This document shows positions 56,139 through 64,000 of a stretch of DNA of 64,000 nucleotides, piece after piece. A model generated the notes under the pieces. It did no database searches, was not told where the DNA came from, and was given only the letters and a program-made list of their open reading frames with translations. The DNA is from Aeromonas jandaei (GTDB lineage: Bacteria; Pseudomonadota; Gammaproteobacteria; Enterobacterales; Aeromonadaceae): assembly GCF_037890695.1 (NCBI RefSeq), contig NZ_CP149571.1, positions 2,200,001 to 2,264,000 on the forward strand, in the 5' to 3' direction. Numbering within the stretch: position 1 is the stretch's first letter; each line of letters opens with the position of its first letter. The position numbers were made by a program, and so were the translations under genes.

Positions 56139-56632
56139 GCAATGCATGAATCACTGTGCAAAACCCACGCTACCGCCCGTGGATTACAGCTTCCAAAATG
56201 CTCCATTGACCAGCGAGGGCAGCAGCCCATCGCAGATGAATAGGCACCGGATGGCTATGTTAAGCCAATCGAATCTGTGATCCCCAGTCAAAAAGTGACG
56301 TAAGTGTCAGTAATGACTGATTTTTTGCGCTGGCTCAAGAAATCGCGGCAGCATGGCACTGGATTCCCATGGCCCTTGGTTTTATTGGGGTTGGCGAGTG
56401 TGACGGGGAAGAGAGGGATGGCTTGCTGTTGAGGAAGGACTGGCTGGGGGACAACCCCGCTCTGCCAATCGGCGCTATAGTGCGGGCGATAGTTGCCCTG
56501 TGCCCGTCTCCCAAGCTGGCGAGGCGGGGGATCTGCGGCAACAATCAGCTGTTGCAATCACAGCCATTTGCAACACATCGTCATGCAAATATGACCATGC
56601 AAACACATCACCAGATAGAGAGGAGATCTCCC
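56139..56632. other. Intergenic region between the RAYT element and the PsiF-repeat gene
   Basis: About 490 bases. Frames on both strands exist but none has a convincing start or composition. A direct CATGCAAA repeat near 56582-56600 lies close to the PsiF-repeat gene start. Confidence 0.5.
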
Positions 56633-57010
56633 ATGAAGCGTACCATTCTGCTCGGCCTGCTCTGCGGCAGCGTGCTGCTGGCCAATCCGGTCTTTGCCAA
56701 CGACGCAGCCCAGTTGCAGTGCGAGGCGCAGGCCGCGGCCAAAAAGCTTAACGGCGCCGCCAAGACCAGCTTTGTCGGCAAGTGCGTGAAAGATGCCGCT
56801 GGCGCCGCGACCGGCGCGTGCGAGAAGGCGGCCGCCGACAAGAAGCTGGCCGGTGCGGCCAAGAACAGCTTTATCCAGAAGTGCGTGAAGACGGGCGCGG
56901 CAGTGGATCCGGCGGCCAAGTGCGAGAAGGCGGCGGCCGACAAGAAGCTGGCTGGCGCGGCCAAGAACAGCTTTGTCCAGAAGTGCGTGAAGGATAGCGC
57001 CGCCAAGTAA
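56633..57010 (+). CDS. PsiF repeat-containing exported protein
   Basis: A 125-residue protein with a signal peptide (LLGLLCGSVLLANPVFAN). The mature part is three near-copies of one 32-residue unit of the form CE..AA.KKL.GAAK.SF..KCVKD, each with two cysteines. PsiF-like repeats occur in phosphate-starvation-induced periplasmic proteins of unknown role. GGAGATCTCCC precedes the ATG. High Ala/Lys content and the internal repeats are the striking features. Confidence 0.88.
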   Translation: MKRTILLGLLCGSVLLANPVFANDAAQLQCEAQAAAKKLNGAAKTSFVGKCVKDAAGAATGACEKAAADKKLAGAAKNSFIQKCVKTGAAVDPAAKCEKAAADKKLAGAAKNSFVQKCVKDSAAK

Positions 57011-57034
57011 GGCATTTTCTCATCCGGTGTGTTT

Positions 57035-57065
57035 GCGGGGGGCCATCAGGCCCCCCGCGCTTTTT
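57035..57065 (+). terminator. Terminator after the PsiF-repeat gene
   Basis: GCGGGGGGCC and GGCCCCCCGC form a perfect 10-bp stem with loop ATCA, followed by GCTTTTTGG. Confidence 0.9.
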
Positions 57066-57293
57066 GGGGCGCAGGGGCGTTATCGCTGAGCGAGTGACGG
57101 CTCGCTTGCCGCAAGGGCAGGGCTGATTAAGAGCCAACAAGCGGCGGTGAAGGGGGGCACGTGGGGCTGGCCCCGGAGAAGTTGCCGGAACTGGGATCTC
57201 GATCGGGGCAACAGGACTTTTGTCCTGCAAGGGGCGAGGGGGCGGGGGCTAGGATGCCCTCATCCACACGAGTCAAACTGGAGCACAACAATA

Positions 57294-57994
57294 ATGACCG
57301 CTCATATCAATGCCAACCCGGGCGATTTCGCCGAGACCGTTATCATGCCGGGGGCCCGCTGCGGGCCCGCTATATCGCCGAAACCTTTCTGACCGATGCG
57401 CGCGAGGTGACCAATGTGCGCAATATGCTGGGCTACACCGGCTACTACAACGGCCAGCGCATCTCGGTGATGGGCCACGGCATGGGGATCCCCTCCATGG
57501 TGCTCTACGCCCACGAGCTGGTGAACGACTTCGGGGTCAAGCGGATCATCCGTATCGGCAGTCTGGGGGCGACCCAACGCCACGTGCAGATGCGTGACGT
57601 GATTCTGGCGCAGGCGGCGGGCACCGACTCCCCGACCAACGCCAAGCGCAGCGCCGGTTACCAGATGGCCACCTCGGCCGACTTCGCCCTGCTGCACAAG
57701 GCCTTTACCAAGGCGCAGGAGAAGGCCATTCCGGTCAAGGTGGGCAATATCTTCACCGGCGATCTCTATTACGATCCGGACGAAAACCTCATTCCGGCGC
57801 TGGAGAAGTTCGGCGTGCTCGGCATCGACATGGAGGTGGCCGGTCTCTACGGGCTGGCCCATCAGCAGGGGATCGAGGCGCTCGCCATCCTGACGGTCTC
57901 CGACCACTGCCTGACCGGTGAAGAGACCACTGCCGAGGAGCGGCAGCTCTCCTTCAACCAGATGATCGAGCTGGCGCTGCACACCGCGCTGTAA
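57294..57994 (+). pseudogene. deoD: Purine-nucleoside phosphorylase DeoD with a one-base frameshift
   Basis: The DeoD family is easily read: the N-terminus TAHINANPGDFAETVIMPG is in one frame, and the rest (RARYIAETFLTDAREVTNVRN, GYYNGQRISVMGHGMGIPS, IDMEVAGLYGLAHQQG, TVSDHCLTGEE with the catalytic Asp) is in another. The family reads MPGDPLRA here; the sequence has GGGGGCCCGC at 57350-57359 where GGGGGACCCGC is expected, so an A is missing. The continuous frame without correction would stop after 32 codons. The gene would split purine nucleosides with phosphate. It is either inactivated or a sequence error. Ribosome site is weak. Confidence 0.85.
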
Positions 57995-58047
57995 GCGCCG
58001 CGGCCCGCCCAACCCTGCACGCACCCTGACCCCAAGAGAGATCCAAT

Positions 58048-59211
58048 ATGAACAATAAGCTCTCCCTCACTGCCATCAGCTTCCTGGCCAACTTCGTGAT
58101 GGCCGGTTTTGCGACCCAGTTCGGCATGCTGATCGACCCCATCGCCGCCAAGTTCGGCGCCGACGTCAATCAGGTGGCCTCCATCTTCTCCCTGCTCAAC
58201 GGCGGGGCGCTGGCGGGCACCATTGCCGCCTTCTTCCTCATCGAGAAGGTGGGGCTCAAGCGGATGACGCTGCTCTGCTACGGCCTGATCGCGCTGGCGG
58301 CGGCTTCGCTCCATCTGACCGGCTCGCTCTATGTGGTGATGGCGGCCATGACGGTGATCGGCCTGTGCGGCGGGGTGGGGCTCTGCATTGCGGGGACTCT
58401 GGTGGTGAGCGTCTGGCAGGCGCGGATGCAGAGCACCATGCTGGTGGTGCAGGATGCCACCTTCAACGTGGCCGGGGTGGTCTTCCCGCTTATCACTACC
58501 TACACCCTGACTCACGCCATGGCGTGGAGCTGGAGCTATCTGGCGGTGGGCGTGGTGGCGCTGGCGACCATGCTGGTGGCGGTGCTGACCAACTTTCGCA
58601 GTTGCGAGGCGGGCGGCGAGAGCGCCGGCAACGAGCACTCGGAGTGGAACCTTGGCATCATCAGCGGCGGGTTGGGGCTCTTTCTCGGCATGCTGGCGCT
58701 CTACACCTTCCTCACCTGGGCGCCCATGTTCGTGAAGAACAAGTTCGGCATCCCCTTCGAGGAGGCGGGCAATATCATCACCCAGTACTGGACGGCGGCC
58801 CTGCTTGGCGCGCTGGTCTCCACCGCCATCGTGACCCGCGTTGCGATCCGCACCTTCCTCCTGGTGATCATCACCCTGGCGATGGGGATGACGGCGCTTA
58901 TCGTCACCACTGACAACCTGAGCCAGCTGCCATACCTCACCTACGGTTACGGCTTTGTCTGCGCCGCGCTCTACAACGCCTTTATCGCCTACGGGGTGTC
59001 GTTTGTACGGCAGGCATCGAGCAAGAACGTCTCCTACATCCTCATCAGCGGCAGTGCGGGGGCCATGTTCAGCCCGGCCATCAGCGCCCTGTTCGAGCAG
59101 GTGATCGGCCTGCAGGCGGTGATGTACGCCATCCCGCTTATCTACGGCGTGATCCTCGCCATGCTGGTGGCGTCGCTGCGCATGGCCCGGCCCCAGCCTT
59201 GTCTGGCCTGA
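58048..59211 (+). CDS. MFS transporter, TsgA-like
   Basis: A 387-residue major facilitator with about 12 transmembrane helices. The N-terminal half (FLANFVMAGFATQFGMLIDPIAAKF) and the second-half motifs (SWSYLAVGVVAL, FLTWAPMFVKNKFG) resemble TsgA of enterics, whose substrate is unknown. It lies 53 bases after deoD in the same direction, so a role in nucleoside or base transport is an attractive but untested guess. Confidence 0.75.
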   Translation: MNNKLSLTAISFLANFVMAGFATQFGMLIDPIAAKFGADVNQVASIFSLLNGGALAGTIAAFFLIEKVGLKRMTLLCYGLIALAAASLHLTGSLYVVMAAMTVIGLCGGVGLCIAGTLVVSVWQARMQSTMLVVQDATFNVAGVVFPLITTYTLTHAMAWSWSYLAVGVVALATMLVAVLTNFRSCEAGGESAGNEHSEWNLGIISGGLGLFLGMLALYTFLTWAPMFVKNKFGIPFEEAGNIITQYWTAALLGALVSTAIVTRVAIRTFLLVIITLAMGMTALIVTTDNLSQLPYLTYGYGFVCAALYNAFIAYGVSFVRQASSKNVSYILISGSAGAMFSPAISALFEQVIGLQAVMYAIPLIYGVILAMLVASLRMARPQPCLA

Positions 59212-59228
59212 GCGGGAGAGTAAACAGC

Positions 59229-59260
59229 AAGAGGGGCGGTATCGACAGCCCCTCTTTTTT
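59229..59260 (+). terminator. Terminator after the MFS gene
   Basis: AGAGGGGC and GCCCCTCT form an 8-bp stem with loop GGTATCGACA and a T6 tail. Confidence 0.85.
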
Positions 59261-59308
59261 GTTGCTGTTTCGCTTGTTGCTGTTCAGGCGGCGACTGATG
59301 CCTGCGAC

Positions 59309-59986
59309 TTATGGCTGCTCCAGAAAGGCCCTGAGCCCCGCCAGATCGCGGATCTGCAACCCCTCTTCGCCACGCTCCACCAGTCCCTTATCCATCAGCT
59401 CTTTCACCGCCCGCCGGTAGACCCTGTCCGTGGTGCCGAAGCGTTCCGCCTCCTGATACCCCTTGCGAAAGCCGCTCACCGGATTGTCGTGGCAGTGGCT
59501 GTGATAGAGGTCGAGGGCGATGTTGTAGCTGATGGGATAGAGCATCCGGCAGGTGAAGATATCCACCGTGTCCTGATAGTCGATGGCAATGGCGGTGGCA
59601 AAGAAGAGCGCCACCTTGGGGTGGGCGACCAGCGCCTGTTCCAGCTGCTCGCCGTCGATGCGGGCCACTTCCAGCGGCTCCTCGGCGATGATGTCGAGCT
59701 GGCAGCGGTAGCCGGTGAAGAACTCCATCTCGCCAAACAGCTGGTTGTCGCACTCCAGGGTGCCGAGCTGAAAGCGGCGACCATTCATGGCGGTGTGGCC
59801 CATGGCGATGCGCCCGCTTGGCACCAGCACCAGATCCCGCAATAGCTCCCCCTGACGCATCAGGGGTTCCCCCTCGGGGATCAGGCGCCGCTCCGTGATG
59901 CAGGAGATGACCACCTGTTCGATGAGATCATGGCTGGCCTGCCAGTGGGGCTGAAAGCGTCCCTTGAGAAGGGGTTTGAGTTGCAT
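59309..59986 (-). CDS. Crp/Fnr-family transcriptional regulator
   Basis: A 225-residue protein with an N-terminal cyclic-nucleotide-binding-like beta-barrel (EGEPLMRQGELLRDLVLVPSGRIAM, LFGEMEFFTGYRC), a dimer helix, and a C-terminal helix-turn-helix (QEAERFGTTDRVYRRAVKELMDKGLV). It lacks the cysteine cluster that FNR uses for iron-sulfur binding. It resembles YeiL-type regulators near nucleoside genes, which fits its place beside deoD and the MFS gene, but no target is shown. The ATG at 59984-59986 was chosen over a longer reading. Confidence 0.8.
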   Translation of the reverse strand: MQLKPLLKGRFQPHWQASHDLIEQVVISCITERRLIPEGEPLMRQGELLRDLVLVPSGRIAMGHTAMNGRRFQLGTLECDNQLFGEMEFFTGYRCQLDIIAEEPLEVARIDGEQLEQALVAHPKVALFFATAIAIDYQDTVDIFTCRMLYPISYNIALDLYHSHCHDNPVSGFRKGYQEAERFGTTDRVYRRAVKELMDKGLVERGEEGLQIRDLAGLRAFLEQP

Positions 59987-60195
59987 GGCGGACTCTTTGA
60001 CTGACGTGTACAGGCGGCTATTACACATGTTCGCCCCCCGATAAGCCAGCCCTGCAGCGGTGGCGGCCCGCTTGGCGCCAAGCCTCTATGTGGGCTTGGC
60101 ACTGCAACCGGCTGATAGGGCGGTTGCAATTGGCCATCACGGGAGCGGAGTGATAAATTAACGCCCTGATTTGCAAGGTTTATCAAGGTAACACC

Positions 60196-60534
60196 ATGTT
60201 CAAACGCTCGGCTGCGCTGGTGGCGCTGCTGCTAATCGGGGGCGTTCACGCGGCTCCGGCCGTTTTCTCGCCCGCCGCCAAGGTGGTGTGCGACAAGAAG
60301 GGCGGCTATTGCGCCGACCCGCAGGGGATCTCCATCGGCCTGACCCGCGCCCATCTCGGGGTGCAGGCGGCCAGCCGTTTGCAGAAGAACCTGCAGGGGG
60401 CCGACCCTGGCAGCTACACCCTGAGCAACGGGGTACATTGCGAGAGCAGTGAGAAGCAGTGCTACAAGGATCGCTACTTCCCGCGCACCAAAGAGAGCCA
60501 CTTTACCGCCATCCTCTTCAAGCAGGGCAAGTAA
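60196..60534 (+). CDS. YcgJ-family exported protein
   Basis: A 112-residue protein with signal peptide (MFKRSAALVALLLIGGVHAAP) and a mature domain typical of YcgJ/Fels-1 prophage-like proteins: VCDKKGGYCADPQGISIGLT and CESSEKQCYKDRYFP, with four cysteines for disulfides. Function unknown. It is monocistronic or co-transcribed with the next gene, 52 bases downstream. Confidence 0.75.
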   Translation: MFKRSAALVALLLIGGVHAAPAVFSPAAKVVCDKKGGYCADPQGISIGLTRAHLGVQAASRLQKNLQGADPGSYTLSNGVHCESSEKQCYKDRYFPRTKESHFTAILFKQGK

Positions 60535-60586
60535 GCGGCAGGCTGGCGCCAGTGGCAAGTTGGCGAGACAACAGGAGTTAAACGAG

Positions 60587-61168
60587 ATGATGGAAGGGAC
60601 GCAGTGGCGCTGGCTCAATGAGCCTGCCGAATGGCACCAGACCAGCGATGGTTTGCAGGTGGTGACAGACCAGCAGACCGATTTTTGGCGTAGCACCTGG
60701 TATGGCTTCGAGCGCCACAGCGGCCATGTTTACGGCTGCGAGGTGGCGGGTGAGTTTACCTTTCAGGTCTGCGTCGAGGGGGAGTTCACCACCCTCTACG
60801 ATCAGGCGGGGTTGATGCTGCTGCAAGACGACGCGCACTGGCTCAAGGCCGGTATCGAGTACAACGACGATCAGCCGATGATCGGCAGCGTGCTGACCAA
60901 TCCGCGCTCTGACTGGGCCACCGGCATTTTCAGCGGCAATCCGCGCCGTTTCTGGCTGCGGCTGACCCGGCTGGCGGACTGTTTGCGCCTGCAATACTCC
61001 ACCGATGGCAAGGTGTGGCCGCTGCTGCGCCTCGCCCCGTTTCCGCCAAGCGAGAGTTGCTTTATCGGGGTGATGTGCTGCACACCGGAGCGGCAGGGAC
61101 TGGCGGTGCGTTTCTCTGATTTGCGCCTCACTGCGCCCCTTGGCAAGGCGCTGCACGACCTCGGCTAG
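60587..61168 (+). CDS. DUF1349 family protein
   Basis: A 193-residue cytoplasmic protein of the DUF1349 (concanavalin-like jelly roll) family: WRWLNEPAEWH, DQQTDFWRSTWYGF, FTTLYDQAGLMLLQDDAHWLKAGIEYNDDQ, FWLRLTRLADCLRLQYSTDG. Function is not established; some relatives are linked to enolase regulation. AGGAG lies ten bases before the ATG. Confidence 0.85.
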   Translation: MMEGTQWRWLNEPAEWHQTSDGLQVVTDQQTDFWRSTWYGFERHSGHVYGCEVAGEFTFQVCVEGEFTTLYDQAGLMLLQDDAHWLKAGIEYNDDQPMIGSVLTNPRSDWATGIFSGNPRRFWLRLTRLADCLRLQYSTDGKVWPLLRLAPFPPSESCFIGVMCCTPERQGLAVRFSDLRLTAPLGKALHDLG

Positions 61169-61190
61169 GGGTTTATCGCCGGTAGTTGTT

Positions 61191-61222
61191 AAACAAAAAG
61201 CGCCATCAGGCGCTTTTTGTTT
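61191..61222. terminator. Bidirectional terminator between the DUF1349 gene and rimO
   Basis: AAACAAAAAGCGCC and GGCGCTTTTTGTTT form a perfect 14-bp stem with loop ATCA. Confidence 0.9.
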
Positions 61223-61275
61223 AGTTACGTTGAACGCTATCGGCTCAACGCGCGGCGTGTTTACCCATGGCAGGG

Positions 61276-62604
61276 TTAGCCAATCAGGCTGGCCCACAGG
61301 TCATATTCGTCGGATTCGTCGATCCGCACCTTGACCATGTCCCCCGGCTTGAGGCCGGTTTCGCCGTTGAGGTAAACCAGACCATCGATCTCCGGTGCAT
61401 CGGCAAAAGAGCGGCCAGTGGCGCCCTCTTCGTCCACTTCGTCGATGATAACGGTCATCTCCTGACCCACTTTACGGGCCAGCTTGCGGATGGAGACCTG
61501 CTGTTGCAGCTCCATAAAGCGCTGGAAGCGCTCTTCCTGAACCTCTTCCGGCACCGGATCCGGCAGCTCGTTGGCCAGTGCCCCTTCGACCGGGCTGTAT
61601 TTGAAGCAACCGACGCGATCCAGCTCCGCCTTGTCGATGAAGTCGAGCAGCATCTGGAAATCTTCCTCGGTCTCGCCCGGGAAGCCGACGATAAAGGTGG
61701 AGCGCAGGGTGATCTGCGGGCAGATCTCGCGCCACTTCTGGATCCGCTCCAGCGTACGCTCGACCGAACCCGGGCGCTTCATCAGTTTGAGGATGCGCGG
61801 GCTGGCGTGCTGCAGCGGGATGTCGAGGTAGGGCAGGATCTTGCCATCGCGCATCAGCGGGATGACGTCATCCACGTGCGGGTAGGGGTAGACGTAGTGC
61901 AGACGTACCCAGATATCGAGCTTGGCCAGCTCTTCGCACAGGGCAACCATGCTGGTCTTGACCGGCATGCCGTCGTAGAAACCGGTGCGGTGCTTCACAT
62001 CGACGCCGTAGGCGGAGGTGTCCTGGGAGATCACCAGCAGCTCCTTCACGCCGGCCTCTTTCAGGCGCTTGGCTTCGGCCAGCACGTCGCCGATGGGGCG
62101 GCTCACCAGATCCCCGCGCATGGAGGGGATGATGCAGAAGGTGCAGCGGTGGTTGCACCCTTCGGAAATCTTCAGATAGGCGTAGTGGCGCGGGGTCAGC
62201 TTGACGCCGTGGGCCGGAACCAGACTGGTGAAGGGGTTGTGCTGCGGCTTCTCCACATATTTGTGGACGTGACCCAGCACCTCTTCATAGGCGTGGGGGC
62301 CGGTGATCTCGAGCACCTTGGGGTGGATCTCGCGGATCTGATTCTCTTTGGCGCCAAGGCAGCCGGTGACGATCACCTTGCCGTTCTCGGCCAGCGCTTC
62401 GCCGATCGCTTCGAGCGACTCCTGCACTGCACTGTCGATAAAGCCACAGGTGTTGACGACAACCAGCTCGGCATCGTCATAGCTGGGCACCACGTCGTAC
62501 CCTTCGGTACGCAGCTGGGTCAGGATGCGCTCGGAATCGACCAGGTTTTTCGGGCAACCCAGGGAGACGAATCCTACTTTGGGGGCCTGTTTTGTGTTGG
62601 ACAT
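61276..62604 (-). CDS. rimO: Ribosomal protein S12 methylthiotransferase RimO
   Basis: A 442-residue radical-SAM enzyme that adds a methylthio group to Asp89 of ribosomal protein S12. The radical-SAM motif C150-NHR-C154-TF-C157 is present, the auxiliary-cluster cysteines are Cys17, Cys53 and Cys82 in the N-terminal UPF0004 domain, and a TRAM domain ends the protein ([18 protein letters not shown]). It matches E. coli RimO (441). Confidence 0.95.
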   Translation of the reverse strand: MSNTKQAPKVGFVSLGCPKNLVDSERILTQLRTEGYDVVPSYDDAELVVVNTCGFIDSAVQESLEAIGEALAENGKVIVTGCLGAKENQIREIHPKVLEITGPHAYEEVLGHVHKYVEKPQHNPFTSLVPAHGVKLTPRHYAYLKISEGCNHRCTFCIIPSMRGDLVSRPIGDVLAEAKRLKEAGVKELLVISQDTSAYGVDVKHRTGFYDGMPVKTSMVALCEELAKLDIWVRLHYVYPYPHVDDVIPLMRDGKILPYLDIPLQHASPRILKLMKRPGSVERTLERIQKWREICPQITLRSTFIVGFPGETEEDFQMLLDFIDKAELDRVGCFKYSPVEGALANELPDPVPEEVQEERFQRFMELQQQVSIRKLARKVGQEMTVIIDEVDEEGATGRSFADAPEIDGLVYLNGETGLKPGDMVKVRIDESDEYDLWASLIG

Positions 62605-62717
62605 CGCTCAATCACTCTTAGGTGGCTTCTCTTTAAGGGCGCGGATTTTACCTAAATGGCTAACCAAAAACTATACAGCGGAGCCGGGAGAACCGAACAA
62701 TATCTCCGAGTAGGCAG

Positions 62718-62743
62718 GATTGGGCGGCGTGAATCGCCGCCAA
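62718..62743. other. Hairpin upstream of the HD-GYP gene
   Basis: TTGGGCGGCG and CGCCGCCAA form a stem around TGAAT. There is no T tail, so its purpose (operator or mRNA structure) is open. Confidence 0.35.
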
Positions 62744-62850
62744 TGGCTTGCCATCAATGGGGCTATCGCCCCCGCAGAGCGGGGTTGTTATCGGGATCCC
62801 GCTTTGTTGATTTTCCTGTCAACAGAGGTGAGGGGGACAGAGGGATTCAC

Positions 62851-62856
62851 TATAAT
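62851..62856 (+). promoter_or_regulatory. -10 box of the HD-GYP gene
   Basis: TATAAT, a perfect -10 hexamer, lies 29 bases before the start codon at 62886. I could not identify a good -35 box at the usual distance. Confidence 0.4.
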
Positions 62857-62885
62857 CCCACCACGGAGATCCGGTGGAGATGGTC

Positions 62886-64000
62886 ATGGAGAGTTCATTT
62901 GGCGAAAGGATGCAGAGCGTACACGCCACCCTCAGGGAGCGTTTTGACAAGCTGAGCCGGGTGGCCATCGCGATCTACGACCCTCATACCGATCAGCTCA
63001 AGACCTTTGCCCACAGCACCGAAGGCCACTCTCCGCTGGTGCAGTACGAGGTGAAGCTGAGCGATGTGCCCTCCCTGCGCTATCTGGCGGAGCACCACCA
63101 CACCCGCGTGCTCGGCAATCTCGATGTTCTGCGTGACTCTGCATCGGAGCACAGCCGCAAGCTGCTGGAGGCGGGCTATTCCTCCAGCTATACCGAGCCG
63201 CTGTTGTTCAACAGCAAGCTGTTTGGCTTTCTGTTTTGCGATGCCATGGAGCCGGACTATTTCAACGAGCCGATCCGAAGCGAGCTGTCAGCCTATGCCC
63301 AGATGCTCTCGGCCATCATCGCCGTCGAGTTTTTCTCCATTCAGACCCTTGGCGGGGCGCTGACCACGGCGCGGGAGTTCAGCCGCTATCGGGATGAGGA
63401 GACCGCCAACCATCTGCACCGGATGTCGGCCTACTCCCGGCTGATCGCCAGAACCCTGGCCCCTGTCACTGGCCTCAGCGATGAGGAGGTGGAGTTTGTC
63501 TATCTCTTCTCCGGGCTGCACGACATCGGCAAGATTGCGGTGCCGGACGGCATCCTGCTCAAGCCGGGCAAGCTGACCCCGGAAGAGTTCGAGATCATGA
63601 AGAGCCACCCCGGCAAGGGGCAGGAGATGATTAACCTGATGATCAGCGAGTTTGGCCTCGACGGCATTCACCACACCGACATGCTGACCAATATCATCGC
63701 CAGCCATCACGAGCGCTTCGACGGCACCGGCTATCCGCTGGGGCTGGCGGGGGAGGAGATCCCGCTGGCGGCGCGCATCGTGGCGGTGGCCGATGTGTTT
63801 GATGCTCTGACCAGCGAGCGCCCCTACAAGCAGCCCTGGCCGTTCGAGACGGCCTTTGCCTATCTGGAGGAGCATGCCGGCAGCCAGTTTGATCCCGCCT
63901 GTGTCGCCGCGGCCCTGCGCAACAAGGCCGAGTTTTATACCATCTATCAGCAGTATCAGGATCCGGCCACTACGCCGGAGACGGACGAGGCGAAACCGGC
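62886..64000 (+). CDS. GAF and HD-GYP domain cyclic-di-GMP phosphodiesterase (C-terminus off the window)
   Basis: At least 371 residues. An N-terminal GAF-like sensor (about 20-160) is followed by an HD-GYP domain: GLHDIGKIAVPDGILLKPGKLTPEEFEIMK, HHERFDGTGYPLGLAGEEIPLAARIVAVADVFDALTSERPYK, with the metal-binding HD and the GYP replaced-exactly as GTGYP. HD-GYP proteins hydrolyse cyclic-di-GMP to GMP. There is no transmembrane segment. The ATG at 62886 has GGAG six bases upstream. The end lies outside the window. Confidence 0.9.
   Translation, partial: MESSFGERMQSVHATLRERFDKLSRVAIAIYDPHTDQLKTFAHSTEGHSPLVQYEVKLSDVPSLRYLAEHHHTRVLGNLDVLRDSASEHSRKLLEAGYSSSYTEPLLFNSKLFGFLFCDAMEPDYFNEPIRSELSAYAQMLSAIIAVEFFSIQTLGGALTTAREFSRYRDEETANHLHRMSAYSRLIARTLAPVTGLSDEEVEFVYLFSGLHDIGKIAVPDGILLKPGKLTPEEFEIMKSHPGKGQEMINLMISEFGLDGIHHTDMLTNIIASHHERFDGTGYPLGLAGEEIPLAARIVAVADVFDALTSERPYKQPWPFETAFAYLEEHAGSQFDPACVAAALRNKAEFYTIYQQYQDPATTPETDEAKP

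Noticed and set aside
56288..56557. 89-codon minus-strand frame upstream of the PsiF-repeat gene
   Set aside because: No ribosome site, unusual composition, and no family resemblance.

Overview
The window looks like chromosomal DNA of a gamma-proteobacterium, most probably Aeromonas. This is an inference from the overall GC-rich coding sequence, the set of housekeeping genes (arcA, cydDC, phoPQ, rraA, rimO, lasT-thrABC) and a trp operon with separate trpE and trpG and a fused trpC(F). No rRNA or CRISPR array is present. Two adjacent tRNA-Gly genes (anticodons CCC and UCC) are.

Layout. 0-10 kb: small enzymes and envelope proteins, a PhoP/PhoQ-type two-component system, a membrane-anchored bactofilin, cytochrome b561, trmO, an SDR protein and rcsF. 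10-17.5 kb: cydDC, two tRNA-Gly genes, arcA (with an FNR-like site in the shared upstream region), a DUF3293 protein, rraA, an outer-membrane protein and a META lipoprotein. 17.6-21.9 kb: a complete arsRDA-acr3-arsC arsenic operon with a visible operator and promoter. 22-23.5 kb: nupC behind a CRP site and a long folded leader. 23.5-32.3 kb: the accessory part. It holds a stand-alone 699-residue tubulin/FtsZ-superfamily protein, an amidotransferase-like lipoprotein, a YdjM-like membrane protein whose 3' end is duplicated 2.4 kb away, three AT-rich genes for secreted proteins lying between the two copies, a pair of 60-bp imperfect palindromes around a small ORF, and a zinc-ribbon protein with a HEPN-like C-terminus.

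32.3-39.6 kb: trp operon on the minus strand, with a Trp-Trp-Trp leader peptide, an attenuator and a distal terminator. 39.6-43.7 kb: rnm-yciO-scpA-scpB-rluB. 43.8-44.7 kb: DUF190 and crcB behind a fluoride riboswitch. 45-48.6 kb: a solute-binding protein, tesB and aceK. 48.8-54.5 kb: lasT and the attenuated thrLABC operon. 54.6-56.2 kb: an orphan Doc-type toxin with a HicA-like tail, next to a REP-associated tyrosine transposase and three REP palindromes. 56.6-64 kb: a PsiF-repeat protein, deoD plus an MFS transporter, a Crp/Fnr regulator, two small conserved proteins, rimO, and a GAF/HD-GYP protein that runs off the end.

Two conserved genes, scpA and deoD, carry single-base frameshifts relative to their families. 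An accessory gene (28909-29571) and the ydjM fragment show the same kind of defect. These may be real mutations or sequence errors and should be settled from reads. The best candidates for undescribed biology are the tubulin-like gene, the Doc/HicA-like fusion and the zinc-ribbon/HEPN-like protein.
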